A DNA stretch of 12,555 nt. It comes from JBBQZL01 sp038207745. Lineage in GTDB: Bacteria > Actinomycetota > Thermoleophilia > Solirubrobacterales > 70-9. The stretch spans positions 1 to 12,555 of the forward strand of contig JBBQZL010000063.1 in NCBI GenBank assembly GCA_038207745.1. Reading direction: 5' to 3'. Below are positions 6,535-12,555 of this stretch, piece by piece (positions within the stretch are counted from its first letter, which is position 1; the number at the start of each line of letters is the position of its first letter). A model generated the notes under the pieces. It did no database searches. It was not told where the DNA came from and saw only the letters and a program-made list of their open reading frames with translations. A program made the position numbers and the translations under genes.

Positions 6535-7130
6535 GCGAGGGACCGGCACCACTCGGAAGGCTGGTCGCCGAGCTCTCCCGTCTGCCCGGAATCGGCAGGC
6601 GAAGCGCCCAGCGACTTGCCTTCCACATCCTCCGGTCGGACGATTCGGAAGCGGAGGCCTTGGCTGCCGCAATCCGTGAGGTCAAGGAGAAGGTGGGGCT
6701 CTGCGAGGTCTGCTTCAACCTTTCGGAGGGCCCGCGCTGCAGGATCTGCGAGGACGCCTCGCGCGACCAGAGCCAGATCTGCGTGGTTGAGGAGCCCGGC
6801 GATGTGATCCCGATCGAGCGTACCCACGAGTTTCGCGGTCTCTACCATGTGCTCGGCGGCGCACTTTCGCCGATCGACGGCGTCGATCCGGAGGACCTGA
6901 AGATCGCCGAATTGATCCGAAGGGTGGATGGCGGCGAGGTCCGTGAGGTGGTCCTGGCGACCAACCCGACCACAACCGGAGAGGCCACGGCGCTGCAGAT
7001 CGCGTCGGAGCTGCGCGGCAGGGTCTCGGTCACCCGGCTGGCCAGTGGGCTGCCGGTCGGGGCGGACCTCGAACACGCCGATGAGGTGACTCTGGGCAAG
7101 GCGTTTTCCGGCCGCCGCGAGCTCACCTAG
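6531..7130 (+). CDS. recR: Recombination mediator protein RecR
   Basis: RecR acts with RecO (and RecF) to load RecA onto gapped, SSB-coated DNA. The 199 residues match the usual family length. A helix-hairpin-helix lies at 8-33 (LSRLPGIGRRSAQRLAFHIL); a zinc finger at 58-73 has Cys58, Cys61, Cys70 and Cys73. A TOPRIM domain (about 81-175) has the acidic motif VVEEPGD at 85-91, then the EFRGLYHVLGG segment and the LATNPTTTGEATA motif (142-154). The C-terminal segment ASGLPVGADLEHADEVTLGKAFSGRR is characteristic. The start is GTG, inside the ybaB stop (GTGA overlap). No oddities were seen. Confidence 0.97.
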   Translation: MSEGPAPLGRLVAELSRLPGIGRRSAQRLAFHILRSDDSEAEALAAAIREVKEKVGLCEVCFNLSEGPRCRICEDASRDQSQICVVEEPGDVIPIERTHEFRGLYHVLGGALSPIDGVDPEDLKIAELIRRVDGGEVREVVLATNPTTTGEATALQIASELRGRVSVTRLASGLPVGADLEHADEVTLGKAFSGRRELT

Positions 7131-7204
7131 TCTTCGCCGCAAAGGCAACGTGTGCAGCGACGCCCTGGGGCGGCGCGATTCGGTGCGAAGCGAAGAGGAG
7201 ATAG

Positions 7205-8146
7205 GTGAAGGGCAAAGGCAACGGCGATGGCGCCTTGATGCGTGCGCAGCTCGACCGTGTCGACCGCCGGCGCGACGAGCTTGCGAAGCGCTGGCTCTCG
7301 GAGACGATCGAATTATCACCGCTTGCCGAGGTTGAGCAGCTCCCGACCAGATGGGTTGCCCGGCAGCTTCCTGATCTGATCAGCGACATCCTCGGCGCGA
7401 TTCCGGTGGAGGACGGAAAGGGCCGTCCGAAGGTCACCACCGAGGGCGTGACCGCATTGCTCGAGCTTCGCCTCGAGATGGGTCCCGCGCGGCATGCATG
7501 GGATCTCAGCCGGCTCCATGCCCTGCTGATCGAGACTCTCCAGGATCAGCTCCCGTCATCCGAGCCGGATTTGTTCACGCAGGCCTGCAAACGACTGGCG
7601 GAGATCTTCGGGGTGTTGAATGGAGCAGCCGTCAACGCGATCAGCGCCAGGTCCGAGGGGGAGAGGGATCCGGTCACCGGCCTCTGGCGATCCGATCACC
7701 TCAACCACCGGCTCGGCCAGATGGTTGAGGGCCAGAAGCGCTATGGACACCCGTTCTCCCTGGTCCTCTTTGATTTCGAGGGTCCGGGTACCGAGGGGTC
7801 TGCCGCGCATGCTGGGGAGCCAACCGCATTCACAACGGTCGCCGGTGCACTGCGTGACAGCATCAGGACCGTTGACGAGGCATATCGACTTGACCAGAAC
7901 GAGATCTGCGTTCTCGCCCCCAATCAGCTTTCTCCGGACGCGGCGCGAATGGCAGGGCGTCTCGGGAATCTGCTCGAGGACATCGAGCGCAGGGGCGGCC
8001 TCAAGGTGACCGCATCAGCAGGCATCGTCTCCTGCCCCGAGCATGGGGAGGAACCCGACCGACTGCTCCGAAGAGCTGACACAGCGATGTGGCGCGCCCG
8101 GGCAACAGGGCAGCCTCTCGCCGTGGGTGGACTGCAAGATTCCTGA
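7205..8146 (+). CDS. Protein with degenerate GGDEF (diguanylate cyclase-like) domain
   Basis: In 313 residues, residues 1-145 are a helical domain without a motif I can name; it resembles helical sensor/RsbRD-like N-termini but this is weak. Residues 155-305 are a GGDEF fold: DPVTGLW (155-161), then FSLVLFDFEG (184-193) where the metal-binding Asp190 sits, then the signature site. The signature reads DQNEI (230-234) instead of GGDEF, so both glycines are lost and cyclase activity is unlikely. Five residues before it, RTVD (221-224) keeps the RxxD inhibitory I-site that binds cyclic di-GMP in intact enzymes. SAGIVSCPEH and RADTAMWRAR close the domain as usual. The GTG start at 7205 has GAGGAG at 7195-7200, only 4 nt away; ATG 7238 is an alternative. 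It lies 74 bp after recR and could be a readthrough or separate gene. Cytoplasmic, no membrane helices. Confidence 0.8.
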   Translation: MKGKGNGDGALMRAQLDRVDRRRDELAKRWLSETIELSPLAEVEQLPTRWVARQLPDLISDILGAIPVEDGKGRPKVTTEGVTALLELRLEMGPARHAWDLSRLHALLIETLQDQLPSSEPDLFTQACKRLAEIFGVLNGAAVNAISARSEGERDPVTGLWRSDHLNHRLGQMVEGQKRYGHPFSLVLFDFEGPGTEGSAAHAGEPTAFTTVAGALRDSIRTVDEAYRLDQNEICVLAPNQLSPDAARMAGRLGNLLEDIERRGGLKVTASAGIVSCPEHGEEPDRLLRRADTAMWRARATGQPLAVGGLQDS

Positions 8147-8258
8147 CAGTTCCTCCTGAATTCGTCCAATTTCGGGGCAGATTCGCCTTTTCGGTGGGAA
8201 AATGGCGATCGGTACCGAACTCCGTGAGACGGATCAACAGTTTGAAAGGCATTTCCTG

Positions 8259-9143
8259 ATGGCGATTGGCATCCGCACCAACGCAGCGGCCGAGATTCTT
8301 GGGGTGAACCCGAACACGCTTCGCAGCTGGGAGCGCCGCTTCGGCTACCCGAAGCCGCAGCGCTCCGTCGGAAACCATCGTCAGTACGAGCTGGTCGAGT
8401 TACAGACGCTCCGTGATGCGCTCAATGAGACGGGCAACATCTCGTCGGCGATCGAGCTTTCACGTCAGCGCCAGTCCGCGCCCGCCGTCCGGGACGATCT
8501 CAAGCGCGCCCTGGTCAACTTCGACGAGAGCGGTGCCGATCGGGCGATGGAGGAGAGCCTCGCGATACGGCCGGTCGAGCGGACCGTCGAGGAGCTTCTG
8601 CTACCGGCGCTCAACACACTTTCCACTGACGCTGAACAGGATGCCGAACTCGAGTTCGCATGCCGATGGGCGATGGGTTGGCTGCACGGCGCCCGGCGAC
8701 TCTCCTCGGCAGCCTCACGTCCCGCGGGAGTGATGCTTCTCGACTCGAGTTCGGGCCAGGATTTCGAGGCGGTGCATGCCCAGGCCCTCGACCTCGCACT
8801 GAGGCGCGCAGGATTCCGGGTGCTGGCCCTTTCCACCCAGCTCGGCGACGGCCGGCTCGGCAGCGCGATCGGCGCGCTCGAACCGACCGCGATAATTGTC
8901 TGTGGTCCTCCCGAGAGTGCCGAGACCGCGGCTCAGCTCTTGACAAAGATACGCGAGTTCGGCGTTGACGCGCCGCTGTTCGGCTACCGCACCGGAGACG
9001 ATGAATCCGAGACCCCAAGCGCGATTCCGTCGGCCGGCAACAGCCCGAGCGAGGTCACGTCAATGCTCAACGACTCCAACCGTCGCCGCAATGCCGCGCC
9101 GCTCAGGATCACACCCGAGCCGGGCGCCGTCAGCACCTACTGA
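8259..9143 (+). CDS. MerR-family transcriptional regulator with B12-binding-like C-terminal domain
   Basis: The N-terminus (RTNAAAEILGVNPNTLRSWERRFGYPKPQR, residues 6-35) is a MerR helix-turn-helix and wing, closest to the CarH/LitR/MlrA type. Residues about 75-150 form the helical bundle, and about 156-245 the Rossmann-like domain seen in cobalamin-binding light sensors. The lower axial histidine motif (E-x-H / DxHxxG) is absent: the aligned stretch is GQDFEAV (166-172), and the bundle motif EH also appears changed (ELEF, 130-133). Loss of these residues argues against B12 photosensing; the domain may bind another ligand or act only in dimerisation. The last 50 residues look disordered. I chose ATG 8259 because the HTH begins right after it and AAAGG lies 9 nt upstream (8245-8249); ATG 8202 in the same frame (313 residues) is an alternative with GGTGGG just upstream. 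The stop overlaps the end of the convergent thioesterase gene. Confidence 0.82.
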   Translation: MAIGIRTNAAAEILGVNPNTLRSWERRFGYPKPQRSVGNHRQYELVELQTLRDALNETGNISSAIELSRQRQSAPAVRDDLKRALVNFDESGADRAMEESLAIRPVERTVEELLLPALNTLSTDAEQDAELEFACRWAMGWLHGARRLSSAASRPAGVMLLDSSSGQDFEAVHAQALDLALRRAGFRVLALSTQLGDGRLGSAIGALEPTAIIVCGPPESAETAAQLLTKIREFGVDAPLFGYRTGDDESETPSAIPSAGNSPSEVTSMLNDSNRRRNAAPLRITPEPGAVSTY

Positions 9144-9967
9144 CCGCGGGGATGCCGGAGCAGCGCAAGCTGCCGTGATTGTGCCAGCAGGGTCCCGCCG
9201 GGGCTCCAGAGCCTGCCGTCCTCCTCGAACATCCCGTCCCGGGCGAGGCTGGAGCTGAAGACGATCAGGTAGGGGTCCTCCGGCTTCGCATCAGGCGGCG
9301 GTATCGGTGCCCGGAAGTGGATGGTCAGGTCCAGGGTCGGGGCGGGCGCCGGGGCATCGAGGATCACGAACGGAGCCGGGAACCAGGCATCGAGCATCGC
9401 GGCGGCGAGCGCCTCGTCGAGCAGGCGCGGCTCCTTGAGGGTCAGCCAACCACCGGTCACCGGGTCAGTCCCGCCACTGAAGGGCAGGTCGCCGACCGCG
9501 GGGGCGGAGAGAAAGTTCCGGAACACGGGTGGAACCCCCTTGCCGGTCTCGCTGATGTCGATCAGCTCACCGGGCGGGAAGACGTCGGGCATCTTCGCCT
9601 CGTCAGTCAGATATTCGGGCCCGCTCCAGGTCTCTGAGAAGACGGCCAGCGCCGTCACCTTGACCTCGCCGTCCTGGTGCATCTCCGCCGAGAGAAAGGT
9701 CACCGACCCGCCGCGGCGGACAGTCCTGACCACGATCTCCGCAGGTCCCTGCTGCGGGGCAGCCGGGAATTGCAGGGTCAGGGAACGGGGCGAACGGGCC
9801 GGCTCGACGGCCTGGAGGGCGCGCAGCACCAATGCGGCGACGAATCCGCCGTTGGGACCGGCCACCACCCACCACCGTTCGCTTATCTCGACCGAGAAAC
9901 GGTCATCGCCGAGCGGCCTGACCGCGGTGTCGAGGTCGAAGGGGTTGGCTGTATTCGGGACTGTCAT
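9137..9967 (-). CDS. Acyl-CoA thioesterase, TesB-like double hotdog
   Basis: A 276-residue protein of the TesB-like thioesterase family (4HBT_3-type), which hydrolyses acyl-CoA to free acid and CoA. The first hotdog (about 20-115) has RWWVVAGPNGGFVAALVLRAL (31-51), a family hallmark helix. The second (about 175-270) ends with TLDLTIHFRAP (211-221; Asp213 sits where TesB enzymes keep the catalytic Asp) and EEDGRLWSPGGTLLAQSRQL (248-267). ATG 9967 is preceded by GGAGGAG 5 nt upstream, a near-perfect ribosome binding site; the longer open frame further upstream overlaps the MMPL gene and should be ignored. It starts 17 bp after the MMPL stop on the same strand, so they probably share an operon. 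Its TAG overlaps the MerR gene end tail to tail by 7 bp. Acyl specificity is unknown. Confidence 0.88.
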   Translation of the reverse strand: MTVPNTANPFDLDTAVRPLGDDRFSVEISERWWVVAGPNGGFVAALVLRALQAVEPARSPRSLTLQFPAAPQQGPAEIVVRTVRRGGSVTFLSAEMHQDGEVKVTALAVFSETWSGPEYLTDEAKMPDVFPPGELIDISETGKGVPPVFRNFLSAPAVGDLPFSGGTDPVTGGWLTLKEPRLLDEALAAAMLDAWFPAPFVILDAPAPAPTLDLTIHFRAPIPPPDAKPEDPYLIVFSSSLARDGMFEEDGRLWSPGGTLLAQSRQLALLRHPRGQ

Positions 9968-9984
9968 CGGTTCTCCTCCCCAAG

Positions 9985-12135
9985 TCAGCCCTGGGTGGCC
10001 GGTTGCCGGGTCGGTGGACCTGATTCGGCGATCCCGATCCGATCGTGGAGGCGCCGGAGCGGCGCCGGTGCCCACCAATTCCATCTGCCGAGCAGGGCCA
10101 TCAGCGACGGCACCAGCAGGGCGCGGATGATCGTTGCATCGATCAATACCGCAAGGGCCGTGCCGACCCCGTTCTCCTTGATGAAGATGATCTCCGAGGT
10201 GGCAAAGGCGCCGATCGCGATAGCGAAGAGCAGTGCGGCAGCCGTGATGATCCGGCCGGTTCGCTCCAGCCCGATCGCGACGCACTCGGACTCGGAGGCA
10301 CCCTCGTCCCGCGCCTCCTTGATCCGGGAGAGCAGGAAGACGGCGTAGTCCGTGGACAGCCCGAAGGCGACCGCAAACAGCAGGATCGGCATCGATTGCT
10401 CGATGCCACCGGTGCTCTGGTAGTTCAGCAGGCCCTCGAATCGCCCATCCTGGAAGATCAGCACAAGCAAACCGAACACGGCGCTGAGGTTGAGCGCGTT
10501 CATGATCAGCGCCTTGATCGGCAGGATCACCGAGCCCGTGAACAGGAAGAGGATCACCAGGCTCGCGATGATCACGATTGCCAGCGCAAGGGGAAGGTTG
10601 GACCTGAGGCTCGACTGAAAGTCGACGAAGTCCGCAGATGCACCGGTGACGAGGATCGCCGAACCCGCGGGGGGAGTGATCTCGCGGATCCGCTTGACTG
10701 TTGCATCGCTCTCGGGAGAGGTGAACCGGGCGGTTGAGATCGCCTCGATCATCGTCAGGCCGGGGCTCACCCGGAGCGGCTGCCTGACTGATGCAACGCC
10801 CGCGATCCGCCCGAGCCGGGTGCGGACCGCGGCCGCGGAGCCGGGGTCGCCGCCCTGGACGACGACCCGGATCGGGGTGTCGCGAAAGGGCGGGAAATCC
10901 TTCTGGATCATGTTGTCGACCTGACGTGCGCTGGCGCCTGCGGGCAGCACCTGCGCATCGACGGCGCCGAACGTGATCCCCAGGAAGGGCAGGCCGAGGA
11001 TGATCAGAAACAGCGCGCTGAAGGTCGCGATCGGGACCGGGCGGCGCATCACGAATCGGGAGAGCCGATACCAGAAGCCATCCTTCTCATGCTTGGCATC
11101 CCGCACGGCCCGGCGTGCCAGGAACTTCGGCGCAAGCGCGTTGACTTGGTTGCCCAGCAGCTCAAGGACGGCCGGAAGCACGGTCAGGGCGACAAGCGAT
11201 GCGAGCAGCGCGACGATCGCGCCGCCGAGGCCCATCGAGTGAAGGAATCGCTGTGGGAATACGAGCAGCGACGCCAGCGCTGCCGCCACCGTCAGCGATG
11301 AGAAGAACACCGTTCGGCCCGCGGTCTGCATCGTTCGCAGCATCGCCGCGGCTCCGGGCCCGCTGATCGCGATCTCCTCTCGATAACGGGAGACGATGAA
11401 GAGGCTGTAGTCGATCGCAAGGCCGAGACCGAGACCGGTGGTCAGGTTGAGGGCGAAGATCGAGATCGAGCCGAGATCGGAGGCGAGCCGCAGAAAGAAG
11501 AATGTCCCGATGATTGCGAGCGCACCGATCATCAATGGCAGGAGCGCGGCGACCAGGCTCCGGAAGAACAGAAGTGAGAGCAGGAAGAGCAGCGGGAAGG
11601 CGAGCATCTCCGCCCGGGTGAGATCCTTCTGGACCTGGGTGTTCACCTGGGCGGTCGCTGCCGCGACGCCTCCCACCGAGACGCCCGGCTCGCCCTTCAG
11701 CTGCGCGATGATCTGCTTTGCGGATTCCTGTCGCCTGGAATCATCGTTGTCTGTGAGCGTGACCGCGAGATATGTGGAGTCGCCGTCCTGCGAGACGAAT
11801 GCGCTGTCGCGGGTCTGCCTGAAGCCGACGACCGTTTCAACATCGCCGCGATTCTTGAGTTGGCGCTCGATTCCTGCCACGCGTGCCTCTCCCGCAGAGC
11901 TGCGAGGGTCGGCATTGTTGATCAGGACGATCACCCCGGGGGCGCTGTAACCGGCATCGGTGAGCAGCTTCTCCGCCCTGACGCTCTCGCTGGCTGGATC
12001 ATCTGCGCCGTAGGGAGCCAGGTGATCGGCAACCGAAGAACCGACGGCACCGGCGATCATGAAGGCGACCACCGCGACGACGGTGACCCGGCGTGGGTGG
12101 ACGGTCGCGAGAGCGGCCAGCCGGGCAAAGATCAG
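9985..12135 (-). CDS. MMPL/RND-family transporter
   Basis: A 716-residue inner-membrane exporter of the MMPL family, which uses the proton gradient to move lipids or hydrophobic drugs. It has two repeats: a helix (about 18-40) and soluble porter domain (about 40-170), then TM2-TM6 with the proton-relay motif GLGLAIDYSLFIVSRYREE (Asp242-Tyr243); a short cytoplasmic stretch with basic residues (about 333-360); TM7, a second porter domain (about 385-505), then TM8-TM12 with GLSTDYAVFLLSRIKEARDE (Asp596-Tyr597). Both Asp-Tyr pairs correspond to the MmpL3 relay. The start was set at CTG 12135: it follows AAGGAGG (12140-12146), overlaps the PadR stop as CTGA, and supplies the family-typical IFARLAALATVHPRR lead. 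No ATG, GTG or TTG lies in frame upstream; the first GTG (12072) would cut off part of TM1. ATC at 12132 is another candidate. Confidence 0.9.
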   Translation of the reverse strand: MIFARLAALATVHPRRVTVVAVVAFMIAGAVGSSVADHLAPYGADDPASESVRAEKLLTDAGYSAPGVIVLINNADPRSSAGEARVAGIERQLKNRGDVETVVGFRQTRDSAFVSQDGDSTYLAVTLTDNDDSRRQESAKQIIAQLKGEPGVSVGGVAAATAQVNTQVQKDLTRAEMLAFPLLFLLSLLFFRSLVAALLPLMIGALAIIGTFFFLRLASDLGSISIFALNLTTGLGLGLAIDYSLFIVSRYREEIAISGPGAAAMLRTMQTAGRTVFFSSLTVAAALASLLVFPQRFLHSMGLGGAIVALLASLVALTVLPAVLELLGNQVNALAPKFLARRAVRDAKHEKDGFWYRLSRFVMRRPVPIATFSALFLIILGLPFLGITFGAVDAQVLPAGASARQVDNMIQKDFPPFRDTPIRVVVQGGDPGSAAAVRTRLGRIAGVASVRQPLRVSPGLTMIEAISTARFTSPESDATVKRIREITPPAGSAILVTGASADFVDFQSSLRSNLPLALAIVIIASLVILFLFTGSVILPIKALIMNALNLSAVFGLLVLIFQDGRFEGLLNYQSTGGIEQSMPILLFAVAFGLSTDYAVFLLSRIKEARDEGASESECVAIGLERTGRIITAAALLFAIAIGAFATSEIIFIKENGVGTALAVLIDATIIRALLVPSLMALLGRWNWWAPAPLRRLHDRIGIAESGPPTRQPATQG

Positions 12136-12555
12136 GAATCCTCCTTGTTGATCTGCTCAGAAAGTTCGTCTTCCATCTCGTCGCACCAACTTGCGAGCGA
12201 CTCGTGAAGGCCCAGACCCGCCCTGAGGACCATGGTCGGGTATATGCCGGCTGCCTCGGCCCTGGGCTCGAGCGCGCGAAGCTGTTTGATCACGTCAACC
12301 CTGTGTCGCCGCATCTCGCGGATCGTCCGGATCGCGTCCTCCGGGCCGACCGCGGATGAGAAGTAGAGCTTCAGGAGACCCTCATCGCGCAATTCGCAGG
12401 TGACGGGCGGCTCGCGGAGCCATGCCTGGAGGGCCGCCTGTCCGTCGTCGGTGATCGCGTAGCGCCGGCGCCTGCGTCCGCCCGTCGAGTCCTCGGATCC
12501 CTCGAGCAGGCCGGCCTCCTCGAGCCCCTTGAGTTCGGGATAGATCTGGCCGTAG
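12132..12555 (-). CDS. PadR-family transcriptional regulator (5' end outside window)
   Basis: The frame is open to the right edge, so the N-terminus is missing; about 140 residues are visible. The wHTH part reads YGQIYPELKGLEEAGLLEG, then a Gly/Arg-rich wing (GGRRRRRYAITDDG) typical of PadR repressors, followed by a helical C-terminal domain (AAVGPEDAIRTIREMRRHRVDVIKQL...) that makes the dimer coiled coil (PadR-C/Vir-like type). PadR proteins commonly repress a neighbouring transporter and are released by the exported compound. The stop TGA at 12132-12134 lies within the presumed start of the MMPL gene (CTGA), so it is very likely the regulator of this operon, translationally coupled to it. 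The ligand is unknown. Confidence 0.9.
   Translation of the reverse strand, partial: YGQIYPELKGLEEAGLLEGSEDSTGGRRRRRYAITDDGQAALQAWLREPPVTCELRDEGLLKLYFSSAVGPEDAIRTIREMRRHRVDVIKQLRALEPRAEAAGIYPTMVLRAGLGLHESLASWCDEMEDELSEQINKEDS

Noticed and set aside
6450..7319. 289-residue open frame antisense to ybaB/recR
   Set aside because: Low-complexity Arg/Pro-rich shadow of confidently identified recR; no ribosome binding site or motif.
9321..10130. 269-residue plus-strand frame across thioesterase and MMPL end
   Set aside because: Shadow of two real minus-strand genes; Ser/Arg/Gly-rich with no family features.
9968..10285. N-terminal extension of the thioesterase frame
   Set aside because: It overlaps the MMPL coding region in another frame and is Arg/Pro-rich; a strong GGAGGAG site fixes the start at 9967.
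1..12555. CRISPR array, insertion sequence, toxin-antitoxin or defence island
   Set aside because: No regularly spaced repeats, no transposase, and no such gene pairs seen on reading both strands; only the left integrase edge is mobile-like.

Overview
The window looks like chromosomal DNA of a high-GC actinobacterium. Class Thermoleophilia (Solirubrobacterales/Gaiellales-like) is my best guess. The guess rests on protein flavour, GC-rich codon use, several starts without a Shine-Dalgarno, and a PadR/MMPL cassette; no rRNA or marker search could be run.

Layout. (1) Positions 1-1126 look like the edge of an integrated mobile element: the C-terminal end of a tyrosine recombinase (runs in from the left edge), a small HNH-nuclease-like protein with a recombinase-like tail, and a gene-poor stretch with phased direct repeats. 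It abuts the 3' end of a complete tRNA-Val(CAC) gene, the classic target of such elements. (2) Positions 1127-2423 hold the tRNA and a CPA2-type cation/proton antiporter, both on the minus strand. (3) Positions 2465-2736 encode a large, Bacillus-type SRP RNA with an Alu domain and a 9-bp terminal stem, followed by a strong hairpin. (4) A minus-strand GT-C-type membrane glycosyltransferase-like gene (2816-4294) separates the SRP RNA from the plus-strand dnaX-ybaB-recR cluster (4375-7130). scr-dnaX-yaaK-recR is the B. subtilis order, so an old housekeeping neighbourhood persists here with one antisense gene inserted. (5) Downstream lie a protein with a degenerate GGDEF domain (7205-8146) and a MerR-family regulator with a B12-binding-like domain that lacks the usual histidine (8259-9143). 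(6) On the minus strand, reading in from the right edge, is a probable operon: PadR regulator (partial), MMPL-family exporter and double-hotdog acyl-CoA thioesterase. The thioesterase end overlaps the MerR gene end by 7 bp.

How they work together: dnaX (clamp loader), ybaB (nucleoid-associated protein) and recR (recombinational repair) form a tightly packed replication/repair operon. PadR, MMPL and thioesterase suggest regulated export of, or tolerance to, lipids or hydrophobic compounds. The GGDEF-like and MerR-like proteins both look like sensors whose canonical active or cofactor site has decayed. I did not find a clearly new multi-gene system. The most notable points are the tRNA-Val element boundary with the HNH/recombinase-tail protein, the probable CTG (or ATC) start of the MMPL gene overlapping the PadR stop, the mirror-image -10 elements between the antiporter and SRP RNA, and the two degenerate sensor domains.
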